Assembly: GCF_003589595.1 (NCBI RefSeq)
Contig: NW_020653397.1
Coordinates: 1,969,092 to 2,033,091 of the forward strand
Direction of reading: 5' to 3'
Length of the DNA stretch: 64,000 bases
Source of the DNA: Hyposmocoma kahamanoa
Taxonomy: Eukaryota > Arthropoda > Insecta > Lepidoptera > Cosmopterigidae
Shown: in pieces, positions 1 to 14,255 of the stretch
How positions within the stretch are numbered: the stretch's first letter is position 1
How the letters are laid out: each line of letters opens with the position of its first letter
Notes under the pieces: generated by a model
Told to the model about the DNA's origin: nothing
The model's input: the letters and a program-made list of their open reading frames with translations, nothing else
Database searches by the model: none
Translations under genes and position numbers: made by a program

Positions 1-3288
<3,288 letters not shown>

Positions 3289-3376
3289 TTAAAATACTAT
3301 TTTAGAAAACACCATGTATTTGATACGGAATTTTTTTGCCTACATCTTGAAACAGTTTCATTTTTTATGTATGGTT

Positions 3377-3757
3377 CTTAGAATAATAACGCATAGAAAC
3401 CTAGTCCGCACACGCTAAGTGAGGCAAATTGAAGCACGCTAAAAGGGCCTACACGACCGGGCGGGCCTTCAGTGCTCAAGGTCAACTTGCACCGCGAACA
3501 GATCAAGAATTTTAGCTAAAATAAAGAATTGTGCGGTAAATGAGTGTAAAAATACGTCAGACAAACATAAAATAGATACTTACATCACATTCCACAAGGA
3601 AGTAACGCGTTTCAACTTGTAGGTATTTTTATATAAATATTCACTAAAACCGAAAATTAACCTACTACTAAAACTAGCCTACATGAATTCGATTTTTGCC
3701 TCACTTGTGACAGTACGTTTGATATGAAACTACCATTCTATGCGTTATTATTCTAAG
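3377..3757 (+). mobile_element. P-superfamily-like DNA transposon remnant (THAP), non-autonomous
   Basis: A 381-bp element with perfect 22-bp terminal inverted repeats, beginning CTTAGAATAATAACGC and ending in its complement, flanked by a perfect 8-bp direct duplication GTATGGTT (3369-3376 and 3758-3765). Inside on the plus strand, 3524-3619 reads KNCAVNECKNTSDKHKID and then TYITFHKEVTRFNL before a stop. This has the C-x4-C start and the ITFH block of a THAP zinc finger, the DNA-binding domain at the N-terminus of P-element-type transposases. The CxxH half of the finger and the catalytic domain are absent. A donor-like GT follows, so an intron of the parent gene may have begun here. An 8-bp duplication fits the P superfamily; hAT shares that length but lacks THAP. 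The element lies in hth intron 2, 108 bp from exon 3. Confidence 0.75.
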
Positions 3758-4439
3758 GTATGGTTGTTATTCTTACTAACTTAATATATTTCTTTTAAAC
3801 ACTCATAAATGAATTTTGCCCTGAACACGTTTTAACTTAAGGTTTATTCAAAACTACAAAACAATAATAAAATAATTATAATTAATCTTCAAAACCACAA
3901 ATCAAAAAGCCCATAAACTTTTAAAGCATCCCTTTAAATTCAATACGTTCTTGATTACCTCGGAGATGGTACCGCGATACCACATATTAAAAACAAAAGG
4001 CTGTACAACTCTCGACCTTTGCCGCGCGATCACAGATTAGATATAGATTGTGCAGACGTGACACTGATATTCATCGTCATTCTGCCAAAGTTTGTGTAAG
4101 GGGCCAGTGTTAGCGGGGCAAAATATTCGAAACCAAAATTGTACTTACAATGATAAAAGCACTATATGTAGTATCATAAAAGACAATTTTCAGTTACTGG
4201 AATGTCAAGCAAACATTACAATGTGTGAAAATACGTCTAGTATACTCAAATTTTAAAATTAATGACAAAAAATCGTCGTGGAAAGAAAATCATTAGCGCA
4301 CATTCTGTCATTAGTTTCTGTCTCATCTGTTCATTATATTTCTGGTACTCAACGTACATTTATTAATTACTGTATTGATTCACAATACAAAGATTGTATA
4401 GTTGTCATAAGATAAATAATGAAAAATAAATATTAGACA

Positions 4440-4642
4440 ACATTACATACGTTGCTCTGATCCCAAATTAAATAACTGAAGCACTTGTGTTATGGAAATC
4501 AGAAACAACAACGATACCACAAACACCCAGACCAGAGACAATATTGGAAAGTTAGTTTTACATTGACAGGGGAAAGAACCCAGGACCTCGGCAACACCAT
4601 GAAAACCAGTATGCAAGCCGCTCGGTCTCGGAGGTCGTGCAC
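4440..4642 (-). mobile_element. tRNA-derived SINE, family 1
   Basis: On the minus strand it begins with a tRNA-like head (GACCTCCGAGACCGAG..., with a weak B box), then a body containing GGTGTTTGTGGTATCG and CATAACACAAGTGCTT. The same order is seen at 14690-14894. This is a common lepidopteran SINE layout. The B box is degenerate, so the copy is old. Confidence 0.75.
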
Positions 4643-6637
4643 AAGTATAGTTTCACTGTGCACGACGACATCAGACAAATAAAACATATGTCATGTAGAA
4701 AATAGTAATCAGAAGAATGTACTACATCTGTGTTCTGTCTGGTCTGTGTTTCTCGAATGTTACAATTTGAGGCACAAACTGCACAGGCCTTTACTACACA
4801 AACGCGTCGTCAGCCTCATCGTCTCATAACATCAGTTGAGGTTCCAAGCGTTCGTCAATTTGCTTTAAAAAAAACTTGTATTCCATTATTTTAATACAAT
4901 TAAATATTTTTGAAATAGTACTAACTCATAAATAATCGTTGAAAGCATCTGGATTAAACGGGAATGCCAATTTATAAAAAAAAGCCACACACGCAACGTC
5001 CATTTCTGTCTGAAATGCTATTTTTGAACTGGCATTCTTTTTTTAAAAACAGGTCCCATCCACAACTGTAAATGTGCTAGCACTGTTTAAAAAGGTAAAC
5101 ACACAAAATTCCTTAGTGTCGAGAATAAAACACAATAAGCGCATCAAGCAAGCGCGTTATGCAAGTAAATGTCAAATTTAAAAGTAACTTTACTCACGGT
5201 ACTAGACTTGGACAACTCTTACTCGGAGTATTTGTATGTAGAAAAGCTCAGGCGTAATTGTTTGTAATGTAATGTCTTTTTATCATCAAAAACACACGAA
5301 CACACAAACAATACACAGACAGCCAGGGATAATGTTTTAACCTGCTTATCCTAGGATACGATCCCCTGGTGGATCCGTATTATTTATTTTATATTATTTT
5401 TATTACCATCGGATCAGGAATAAATAATTATATTATTCCCACCTGATACCCTGGTACTTACAAGTTTATTTTTGTTAGGTACTGTGGTACATGCAATAAG
5501 AAAAACATTTAAAACCTCTAAGAGATGACGCAAAATTTACAAATTATGTTATCACAAATACGACACTAACCAACTTTTGGCTGGGAATGTCACAGTTAGT
5601 CAATGAATAGTATTATATAATATAATATTTGATTTTAAAATTTCCTTTTCTCTTGGCTGCACTTACCTTACAAATACAATGAGTGGATCCGGTGGAAGTT
5701 GCAAAATATAGAGTGAATCAGTTGGGATTTAAAACTGGGATCAGATGGGAATAATGCTTTAATCTTGCCTAAACAATTTTTTTGTTGTAAACCGTAAAGC
5801 TTGAAAATAAATACGTTATTATTAATACGAGTTATCAAAGTATCTACACAACCTGTTTTTTATTACAATCAAAATTAACATGTAGCTTTAAAGTCGTTGA
5901 TCTCGTAAACGCAGTCATACTATTATTTTATTGTACACAGATAGGATCTAGTCACTCGAGTGTGAAGCAAAAACTACTTGCTTGTTACTCTTTGAGCTAA
6001 CAAAAAAACGCAGAACCCGCGGCAATGTAATTCAGTCATATAAATTACTATTTAATTACTATACTTTCCTTACCGATGCCAGGTTAGACTAGTAAATGTA
6101 AAAAGTTAAATAGTGAAGTTAAAAAAGTGATGACCTTTTTGAAAACTCAGTTCTAGAATAAAATCCTGGAACGCGTTACTACTTAAAAGTTCTTTCTGGA
6201 AGGTGTGTTATGATCTATGAGCAGATAAGTTGCGTTTTTTTGTTTGCATTTTTTTCAAATTCAATTTTCAAATTTAACCAAGCAATAAATAGAAGTCCGT
6301 GGTCTGTTTAATTAGCATTTTCTTGCCGTTGGAAATTAACATTAATTTTCAATAGCCACTATGTTTTTGTAACTTGCATTGTATTTATAATCTAGGTTAT
6401 CTTTTTAGAACATTGAATGATTAATTCTTTTATTCACTTTTTTAAAATCATTATTAACCCCAAACTGCATACGACATTCTCGTTATTAAAAATACTTTTT
6501 TTAAATAAACGGTGCCCCAATATAGATTTGGACTTTACGTATATTTCAAAAAACAGGCAGTATTATTGCTAAGAAGCAATTATATTTCATGCAAACTATA
6601 CATAGAAATATTAGGTTTTTATTGAATATCACAATGT
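4643..6637. other. AT-rich intron, no gene seen
   Basis: Low-complexity A/T runs and no convincing coding signal. A block at 5325-5455 (CAGCCAGGGATAATG... to ...CACCTGATACCCTGG) looks repeat-like but I cannot place it in a family. Confidence 0.4.
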
Positions 6638-6690
6638 TCAATTATTTTTGTGAACTTACTCAACTAGTTTGTAATAATTATTAATTACAC
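6638..6690 (-). repeat. SINE family 3, 3' tail fragment
   Basis: Contains AACTAGTTTGTAATAATTATT preceded by CAATTATTTTTGTGAA, the complement of the tail of SINE family 3 seen after 13600 and 42430. Only the tail is present. Confidence 0.55.
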
Positions 6691-6852
6691 TAAGAAGCTA
6701 TGAGCCACGGTATGGCCAGACCGCTGGTTCGTGTCCAGTAGTAGTGTCTTGGTAATTAGGCAGAAAATTAGGAGATGCAAAAGAGATTTCAAAGAATATC
6801 TTGTAATTAAAAAAACTACATTATCAATATACATTGTCCTACCAGTTAAACT

Positions 6853-7057
6853 GCCTCTGTGGCCTAACGGTTATCATGATGGACTGCCACGCAAGAGATC
6901 TCGGATTCGAATCCCGTGCCGGGAGAAATATTTGCATGGCATTTTATCTCGTGAGTTTGAGTGTAATTTGTGGTTGTCTATGTGTGTCCATGGCACCAGC
7001 GATACAGGGTTTCCCTAGTGCAGAGCTATGAGTGTGTAGGTTATTATTATTATTAAG
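6853..7057 (+). mobile_element. tRNA-derived SINE, family 2, full length
   Basis: Starts GCCTCTGTGGCCTAACGG (A-box-like TGGCCTAACGG) and has a good B box in GGATTCGAATCCCG at 6902-6915. A body follows with TTTGTGGTTGTCTATGTGTG, TCCATGGCACC and GGGTTTCCCTAGTG, and the copy ends in (TTA)n. Three related copies lie on the minus strand at 18886, 50896 and 52932. The intact promoter boxes make this the best preserved of the family here. Confidence 0.85.
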
Positions 7058-7619
7058 ATATTTTCTTGTACTCGACTGCAGGTCGGATAATTGGAACCAG
7101 GTACGTGTCTAAGCCAAGTATTCTGGTTCGGTTGTGGTATTGTGGTGGAATGTGCCAGAGTGGTGATTTTTTGTGGAGTTTGTCGAATCAGGTGTATTTA
7201 AGAAACGGCGGACTTTCAAGCATGTGTCTAGTACAATTGACTTTTGTAGAGGTATGTAGGTTTAAGGGTGCAGATCTATCATTTTTAAGGCAGTATGAAG
7301 GATTTTCGCTAAAATACCAGTTGATGAAATTATAATGGGGACTATTTTATGGTTTCTTGGTGCCACATTTGTTTGATTTCGTCTGTTAAAGGTACGTATT
7401 TTTGTATTTTTTCAGTGTGTTTCTGTTTTAGGTTGTTTGTATTGGGAACGGCAATATCTATGAGGTAGGTGGTCTTTATTATTATTATTTACTTTATTCT
7501 TCTCAGCTTGTTAGCTGGTTTGAACCACATTTACGCACCTAAATCAAGTAAATGCAGTATGGTGTGTATCTACAAGTATGTGATGGGTGTGTAATAAGAC
7601 CCTACTTCGTCCTAATGTG

Positions 7620-7765
7620 TTTTAATTCCTACCTAACCTAACCGAACCTAATCGTGTCTTTGCGATAAACATTCAACATATCCTGAAAGAACAACTGTTT
7701 CGTTATAATTCGGTTTTCGGTGTAATGAAAATTCGAACAAACGTTATTTCGGACAAAAAAATTAT
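7620..7765 (-). mobile_element. 9-bp-TSD MITE family, truncated copy
   Basis: Carries the family core (CCTAACCTAACCGAACC, TTTGCGATAAACATTCAAC, GTTTCGTTATAATTCGG and TTATTTCGGACAAAAAA) but lacks recognisable termini on both sides. It is very similar to the copies at 8122-8378 and 32017-32247. Confidence 0.7.
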
Positions 7766-7842
7766 TATCATTATTATAGTTACAAACAACATAGAAATCA
7801 TATTTATTTACATCCTCTAACAAAATGCAATAGCTGTTCAAT

Positions 7843-7990
7843 AGCAGTTGCAGTACCATTCAGAGCTTTAAATTCTAAAATCTAAGAGGCACTGTCACTG
7901 CACCCGTCACTTTGAGACATTTGACAAGTTCCATGTGCCTGTAATTTCACCATCACCCTTTCAACAACTTTTTCACAATGAGCTTTCCTT
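7843..7990 (-). repeat. repeat R copy
   Basis: Repeat R is the commonest repeat in this window, about 20 copies. In forward orientation a full copy runs from AGTAGAGCTCCTTGTGAAAG, through TCTGCCGCCAAGCAGTAATG, GGTAAGGGTGCTGGTGAAAT and TTTAAAGCTCTGAGTGGCAC, to CACCAGGCGCACGACTTGTT, ending in a short A-rich tail. It has no coding potential and behaves like a SINE or the 3' end of a LINE. This copy is reversed and lacks the 5' part. Confidence 0.75.
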
Positions 7991-8121
7991 CTAGGTACTG
8001 CTACTGTATAAGTAGAAAAAAGTCGTAGAGCAAAATTCTGGAGTATTTTTTTAAGTCCCATGTTAGTAATCAGTACTAACGTAAATCAGAAAAATATTGT
8101 TTTTATTATTAACAAATTAAT

Positions 8122-8378
8122 ATTACCTATCAGGAGTCTGAAATGACATTTTCCAGAAATAACGTTTGGTAAAAATTTCATAACCTCGACAATAATTTTG
8201 CGAGTAAAAAGTTTTTTCTTTTAAACCTAACCTAACCGAACCTAATCATGTATTTGCGATAAACATTCAACATATCCTGAAATAACAACTGTTTCGTTAT
8301 AATTCGGTTTTCGGTGTAATGAAAATTCGAACAATCGTTATTTCGGACAAAAAATTTTCGACTTTGTGATAGGTTACC
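8122..8378 (-). mobile_element. 9-bp-TSD MITE family, near-complete copy
   Basis: Opens ATTACCTATCAGGAGTCTG and closes TTGTGATAGGTTACC, so both ends carry the TTACCTATCA terminal inverted repeat of the family defined at 32017-32247, in reverse orientation. No target duplication is visible at this copy. It holds the CCTAACCTAACCGAACC core. Confidence 0.75.
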
Positions 8379-8727
8379 CGCGAAAATCTGAGAGACACCC
8401 CTGCGCCCCGACACATACGCGGCATGTTGACACCGCTGTCACTGGGGCCGCACCCCGAACAGAAGCTTCAAGTTTCTTAACAAGTTTTGATCAGATATCT
8501 GGCTATTGCCGTAACACTTGGTTGAGTGGCGCCTGTGGCAGCGTATCTTTGCTTACATCTTAAGTTTACTGTGAAAGGGTTAAAGTTTAATCGGTATTAT
8601 GATATTTGAACACTTCTATAGTATCTTTGCGTGAATAACTAAATATAAACAAACTTAACTGTATCATAAAAGAGCACTGATAAAACTTGAAAAGGAACTC
8701 TGCCCACACAAATGAAACTAATTAATT

Positions 8728-8906
8728 ACATGCACATGAGACTTGTCAACTTTTGTCTCAGTGTGACAGGCGCAGTGGCAGTGCCCATCAGATCTTTGCG
8801 ATTTAAAGCTCTGAGTGGCACTGCAACTGTTATGGATAGGCGTGTGGCTTACCACCAGGAGCACGACTTGTTAGTCCCGTCACTTGGTATAATAAATAAT
8901 AATAAA
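8728..8906 (+). repeat. repeat R copy, 3' part
   Basis: Retains CACATGAGACTTGTCAAC, GGCGCAGTGGCAGTGCCC, GCGATTTAAAGCTCTGAG and the CACTTGGTATAAT end with an AATAATAAT tail. The 5' portion is missing, as expected from 5' truncation during reverse transcription. Confidence 0.85.
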
Positions 8907-9027
8907 AACTACGTTTCATTATATTGTTTTTTAACTCAACAGCTATTTCAGAATATCGTTACACTAGTTTCCCAATCGTGTAAAAGAGAGGGTAATCGAG
9001 ATCGCGTCACATGACTTTTGCTTTCAT

Positions 9028-9230
9028 TTTTAAACGACTTCAAAAAAGGAGATTCTCAATTTGACAGTATGTTTTTGTTTTGTATGTATGTTACGCGATA
9101 GCTCCGGCGTTTCTGAAGCGATTTTGATTATTATTTTTTGTTGGAAAGGGGGTATATCAGTATTGTCCCATTTAAATTGGAAGAAAATATTCCACTACTT
9201 CTTAAATGTCTTTTGAGGTCGGTTTTTTCA
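9028..9230 (+). repeat. AACCGAC-type MITE-like repeat
   Basis: Starts AAACGACTTCAAAAAAGGAG and ATTCTCAATTTGACAG, and ends near GTCTTTTGAGGTCGGTTTTT, so the two ends are inverted versions of AACCGAC(T/C)TCAAAA. The interior phrase about a region of TTTAAATTGG(A)AGAAAATATTCC is shared with copies at 15108, 19930, 21325, 25549, 26990 and 53937. Confidence 0.75.
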
Positions 9231-9429
9231 TCAATCCTTTCACGCACTTCCGTGTACTTTCGGTATTTAACCTTGCCAGTATGAAGAGTTACAGGAGCGT
9301 GTATATATATAATGGACAAAATGCACGATAGTGCTGTCCTCCTCACCATCAACTAACGTAATCGACAATTAACAAAATTGATTAATTAATATACCTATAC
9401 ACACGCACGATTGCTCACACACGCACAAA

Positions 9430-9567
9430 TTGGTAAATTTACACTTGAAACGTTACTTTTTCAGCTTAAATGCTACGGAATACACATTGAATCTAATTTG
9501 TGTTGAACCTGGAGCCATGTCGTCTTTCCATACATCTTTGTCTGACAAATAGTCTTTAATTTTATTA
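9430..9567 (-). mobile_element. Jockey-like LINE 3' end, first part (interrupted)
   Basis: Antisense copy of the Jockey-like ORF2 end also found at 55040-55700 and 61668-62065 (shared AGCTTAAATGCTACGG and TCGTCTTTCCATACATC). A later insertion at 9568-9800 splits it, and it resumes at 9801. Confidence 0.75.
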
Positions 9568-9800
9568 CGACGGAAGAACAGCGCCAGTCTCCTGACTGGC
9601 ATTAAGCTGAGTCGTGGCCTTTTCATGGTTGCATACAACACATTGTATATATAAGCTTATTATTTAATTTTAGGTTTTCACATTTTCCTCCTGTATTTTA
9701 TTTTGCTTGTTTTTTGTAATTGTGTTTCTATTTTTGGTTATTGTGTTGTATGTACCGATGAATAAATGTTTTTCTATTCCTATTCTATTCTATTCTATTC
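9568..9800 (+). mobile_element. retroposed insert with (TTCTA)n tail
   Basis: Sits inside an antisense LINE copy that continues on the other side. It begins near AAGAACAGCGCCAGTC, carries GATGAATAAATG close to its 3' end, and ends with about five TATTC units. Flanks AATTTTATTA (9558-9567) and AATTTTGTAA (9801-9810) resemble a slightly diverged target duplication. The tail and duplication indicate target-primed reverse transcription; the family is probably a LINE 3' end or SINE. Confidence 0.7.
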
Positions 9801-9990
9801 AATTTTGTAATATGACTTTTGAATTAAAATTTTTAATGAAGTTTTTAAACTTAGCAAATGATAATCTTAGTATAAGCTACGCAATCTTATTGTAAAAACA
9901 TATACAGTTCCCTATAAAAGAGTGGTTTGCCTTGATTAAAAGAAATAGTGGTACTACGAGTTTGGACTTGGCTCTAAGTTTAATATAATA
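9801..9990 (-). mobile_element. Jockey-like LINE 3' end, second part
   Basis: Continues the copy begun at 9430 (AATTTTGTAATATGACTT, GCAATCTTATTGTAAAAAC and GTGGTACTACGAGTTTGG). On the minus strand this is the degenerate end of ORF2. Confidence 0.75.
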
Positions 9991-10974
9991 CAATGTTTAA
10001 TGTAGTCTCTCTTGTCTCTCCATTCATACAGTCATTATCCACTTAATGTGTTGTACTACACGCGGGGTGGGTGCCTGGAGACTTATCATACAAGCTAGAC
10101 CTAGTTTAGACTCCAGTCTCTCACAAATGTAACTAACTCATTAATCTAAGTACCTTATTGTTAATATGCGTCCTGTTGCTTTGTGAGGACAAATATAGTT
10201 ATTTTTGATATAATTGCGGAAAGTTACACATTATTCACGAGTCTCGTGACTTCTTGGCCCGTGCCAGTGGCGAGGGTCAAGACTCGAGTGAAAATGACAA
10301 ATCCGCACGTGTGTCAAATGAGGTTTTTTAATACATTTGCGAAATAACTACATTGAAAGTAAAATAAAACAGTATATTTTAGTGGCACGGCGGGCAGCGG
10401 TCTCGCGTAATACTCACCTCCGGTCATTGTTAATACTCAATCAGCCATCTTTATGGAAAATATTTTGGTATTTTTAAATGTAGCCCGTTGTTTTATAAAA
10501 CACCTATGCAATTTAAACAAATAAGATGTTTGTAAGTAAATATAAGTTTTAATGACGAATGACTTACGTCACAAAGCACATAAATATTAAATAAATATAC
10601 AACCATTTTAGTTGTTTTTGTCTTTTTTATGTTTAAGACTGGAAACAACAGTCATTAAAAAAAAACAGTAGTGGGAAAAATCCAACTTTCGGCACGAAAA
10701 TTACCACGTTTTGAGCAACTCTATTAAAAAATAATTTTGTATATCTGGAAACAGCAAAACGAGATCTACAACCCCTATAAGCGTTTTTTTTATATCTTAA
10801 TTAGTTACAGTTTTGTTGTTAAGCAAAATCAGTGTAATGAGCATTTTTTTTATATGACAATAAATCTTTAGATACGAACATATCGAAAGAAACCGAAATA
10901 AAAATGCGTTAGTTATGACTAGCAGAGCACAGTAGTAACAGCTATTTGTTATGCAAGGCTGCAATGTTGTTGTT
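9991..10974. other. intron, no gene seen
   Basis: AT-rich DNA with a modestly GC-rich patch at 10240-10430. I see no open frame with family features and no recognised repeat. Confidence 0.4.
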
Positions 10975-11195
10975 TGATACGAGTACTTGTATCCTGAACC
11001 TAAGCAAACGAAAGAAGCCAAGATCGAATCACGAGGGCAGAGAGTCCAGCGTAACGAGGGTTTCAATACACTAGACGTAAATCGACTTCGTTGCCGACCG
11101 AAACACACAACTTTTCACCTCACTACAGGGAAGAACGTGGTAGATGAAAGAAAAACAGTTGAACTATAACAAATCAATTTTAATAAATAAAATAA
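10975..11195 (+). repeat. dispersed repeat, inverted partner of 14398-14590
   Basis: Contains CACACAACTTTTCACCTCAC and AACAGTTGAACTATAACAAA. Both, in the same order, recur in reverse complement at 14398-14590 (CAACTTGTCACCTCAC and the same AACAGTTGAACTATAAC string). The family is unknown. Confidence 0.65.
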
Positions 11196-11250
11196 GTTAT
11201 CGTTGTCAATTTAATGTCATCAATAACAAGAATAAAATATAGGTGCCAAC

Positions 11251-11537
11251 CATTGACTTACAATTATATGGACGTCGGGTCCGCGCTAAAAAGTGTCCGA
11301 ACTTATAGGGCGTAAAAATCGTATACAGAGCGTCATTCACGCTTTAGTCTTCGTTTGTTCGACTGACAGCGAAGCAAGCAAAATTAGACAGTACTGCGAT
11401 GACGTTACAATTTAAATTCAACGTTTTAGCTTTTTCATATTCCTTTATATGTCACTACGTTTAAATAGGTTGACTTGGGACATTTTTTTTCGTGGTTTGT
11501 GTATTAGACCCGTCGTCCATTTATTTGTAAGTCAATG
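11251..11537 (+). mobile_element. hAT-like MITE, copy 1 (287 bp)
   Basis: Terminal inverted repeats begin CATTGACTTACAA and extend imperfectly through ATGGACG(T/A)CGGGTC. The flanks are a perfect 8-bp duplication GTGCCAAC (11243-11250 and 11538-11545), which fits the hAT consensus NTNNNNAN. It is non-coding and nearly identical to 53123-53408. Confidence 0.88.
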
Positions 11538-11855
11538 GTGCCAACGGATTTATATTACATGAGTAATGTACGACAAATCGTGCCATAATTATGCCATGAT
11601 GTTTTTTTTTTCATTGAAAGATAGAGTTAGGTGCACCGTAGTCCATCGTCAAGGTCAAATTCAAAAGCCTTTTCCACGCTACCGTGGAAAAAACGCTTTT
11701 GCGCGCAGATTTCTAATGAGAAAAAAAGCCTTCCCTAGCTAGTGAGGTGAAAAAGTAATTGTTACTTAATTTTGCGTTCGCGTTCCTGTAAATTTCGTAA
11801 ATTTTAAACGTTGATTTAATCAATGTCTAACTGTTACAATTTCAAAAGAAAAAAA

Positions 11856-11975
11856 AGATCGAACACTCAAAAAAATTCCTTCAATCTGGCCGGACTCGAA
11901 CCGACGTCTCCTAGCATACCGTGCTAGACGCCATACCAACTAAGCCACGGAACGAACCAGCGGACCTCACGAATT
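11856..11975 (-). mobile_element. tRNA-derived SINE, family 3
   Basis: On the minus strand the head reads TTCCGTGGCTTAGTTGG and TATGGCGTCTAGCACGG (A box), then a B box in GTCGGTTCGAGTCCGGCC, then TGAGTGTTCGATC. The related plus-strand copy at 42311 has the same head. The anticodon arm does not fold as a tRNA, so it is a SINE and not a tRNA gene. Confidence 0.8.
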
Positions 11976-12914
11976 TTTCTTTCTATGTGCTTGTTGTCGA
12001 ATCCTTGTACTTGTTGTCCTTGTATCTATTTTTGTTTTATTTCGTTACACACACAAGCGATTACTATGTAGTGCGTGAGTGAATCGATTTCGAACGAAAA
12101 CGTATAAGTGTTTTGAGTATGGTTGTTTTATATTAAAATGTTATATTATTACTATGTATTTCATATTACTATATGTTTATTTTCTTCAAGTACATGCCTA
12201 CGTCACGGTCATTATTTTCACATGTACAAGTACAAAAAAAACAATGGATAACGGATATAAATCCGTCTTTTCCGCTGTAACCGTGTCGATAAAGCACGCA
12301 ATCGATTATACTATCAATAATCTATTAATTTTGACACTATCAGCTCAATCTTTTTGTTAAGCAGTGTATCTTTAGAATCTAAAGCTCCGTGCACACTTGT
12401 GTCAAAAGGACATGGGGATAGAATAATGTAAAACAAGCCGATAAATGATTAAAATATTCGATAAAATAAGTAATTAGAGACCACAATTTGATTTTTGACG
12501 AAAATTGTTTTTCATTAAATTTTGATAAATTATGACAAATAGGTATATTTTTGACATGTATTGAGTCGTGCGGACATGTGCACGGCAGTGGAGGTTTGAG
12601 ATTGATAGGGATTGTGATAACACGTCACATTGTAATAATCTGCTTTTTGCATGATAATCATACATTCTTTGAAGATACACACATATATAATAATATATAA
12701 CACTTACACACTCAATCGCACACATAATCTATTACAAACACGATTCAGTATATTATGTAATTATTATAATTAGATATTGAAATCGACTGAATGTATTTAC
12801 CTAAATTTCAAGTAATATACAAAGAGTAGATAACACCTCCCTCTGAAATCCTAAAATAATTAAAACTGGTCTCAAACTAGACTTGATTGTGAGCGTTATT
12901 ATTATAATTTAGAA

Positions 12915-12993
12915 AAGGTTGTTTCCTGCATTGGTCCTACCGAACATCGAACCCGGGACTTCCTCATCCAGTGTCCACATATTGGAGGTCGTC
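12915..12993 (-). mobile_element. tRNA-derived SINE, family 4, copy a
   Basis: The minus strand has a B box in AGTCCCGGGTTCGATG, followed by GTAGGACCAATGCAGGAAA. A second copy of the same family lies about 60 bp away at 13050, same orientation, with a better preserved head. Confidence 0.7.
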
Positions 12994-13049
12994 AAATTAA
13001 GGATAAGAGGAGACCCGTGCCCGGCAGCGAGACGTCTAATGACAATTTA

Positions 13050-13146
13050 GTAAAAATAATTTCCTAAATTGGTCTTACCGGGAATCGAACCCGAGACCTT
13101 CTTATCCAGTGTCTAAAGTGCAACCCGCTGAGCTACCGAGGTCATC
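13050..13146 (-). mobile_element. tRNA-derived SINE, family 4, copy b
   Basis: The minus strand reads CCTCGGTAGCTCAGCGGG (A box), then GGTCTCGGGTTCGATTCCCG (B box), then GTAAGACCAATTTAGGAAA. The acceptor stem does not pair, so I do not call a tRNA gene. A third copy is at 59788. Confidence 0.75.
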
Positions 13147-13247
13147 AAAAGCCGCTGTCACTCACAATAAACATTTATTTATTTTATCTTTTTGAATAAT
13201 TTATATCCCGACACATTAAATATATATTACAATAATATAATCTCAGT

Positions 13248-13378
13248 ACAACAAAAAAAGAAACATCAAAATCGGTTGACAAATGCCAAGCCTAAGACTT
13301 ATCACGTAACATGCATAAAAAAAAAAACAAAAAAGTCGAATTGAGAACCTCCTCCTTTTTTCGAAATCGGTTAAAAAA
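13248..13378 (-). repeat. AACCGAC-type repeat, partial
   Basis: Ends GAGAACCTCCTCCTTTTTTC and GAAATCGGTTAAAA, the complement of the AACCGACTTC-AAAAAAGGAGGAGG end of the family. The other end is lost. Confidence 0.7.
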
Positions 13379-13532
13379 TAAACAGGATTATTAAAAAAAA
13401 ATGGAAATGAAACTGTTCTTTTTTAGAATCTAAAATGGCATACATACTTATATATGTATACAATAAACATGCTAATTTACTTTTGTAATTTTCCCAAAAA
13501 TTTTCCCAATATATACAACTAACCTTAATTGC

Positions 13533-13657
13533 CATGGCGTCTGACACGGTTTGCTGGAAGACATATCCAGCCAGATCGAAGAATTCTATTGTTAGTGTTC
13601 GATCTTTTTATATTATAACAAACTAGTGGAGTAATTTCGCAAAAATAATTGAATATC
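13533..13657 (+). mobile_element. SINE family 3, 5'-truncated
   Basis: Has GGCGTCTGACACGGTTTGCT, GTGTTCGATCTTTTTATA and the tail AACAAACTAGTGGAGTAAT. The first about 20 bases of the head are missing. Confidence 0.75.
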
Positions 13658-13861
13658 GTGGTGGTCAAACATCCTGACATTCAATAAAAACTTAAATATA
13701 CTGAAGAATACACAAACAAATAGTTCCCTTCTGATAAAAACTAAATAAGTCATACCTTGGTATTTTAAAAGTGCCTTTATCCCATGTAAAACACTAAAAA
13801 AAATACGAACTACATAATACAAATTACATATGAAATTTAGCCAACCGTGGTAGCCCAATGT

Positions 13862-14203
13862 ATTTTAGTACCAGTAGAGGAAATGTGGTGCTGGAGAAGA
13901 ATGCTTGGGGTATCGTGGACAGACTTTCGTTCAAACGCCTTCATACTCCAAGAACTCAGCATCAAGCAGCGTCTGTCTACTGCGGTGCAAACTCGCATCC
14001 TAACATTCTTCGGTCACGTCTCAAGACGGAATTTTGACTCCATAGAGCGTCTTGTGAAGGTCACCCATTCGATGGACCGATCAAATAAAATCTGCAGTGG
14101 GCAGTCCTTTACATGAGTGTACGAGGGAGTCCACTAACAGAGAGAGATGGCGAGATGTCGTAAGGCAAGCCACATTCGCCGTTAACAAACGTACTCCGTG
14201 ATG
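13862..14203 (+). pseudogene. RTE-like LINE, C-terminal ORF fragment
   Basis: The plus strand reads EMWCWRRMLGVSWTDFRSN, then LSTAVQTRILTFFGHVSRR, the W-RRMLG-SWTD...FGHV-R pattern at the C-terminus of RTE-related reverse transcriptase ORFs. After a frameshift near 14095 the family end continues as SPLHECTREST and NRERWRDVVRQATF, closing at a TGA at 14201. The upstream endonuclease and reverse transcriptase domains are absent. It is a dead 5'-truncated copy within hth intron 2. Confidence 0.85.
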
Positions 14204-14255
14204 ACCACGACCACTCTGTCAAGAGTGATATGAAAGAAAAGAAGAGCATCTTGAG

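Noticed and set aside
11880..11965. tRNA gene (also considered at 6853, 13085, 51040 and 53035)
   Set aside because: A and B boxes are present, but the acceptor and anticodon stems do not pair and each is continuous with a SINE body and tail.
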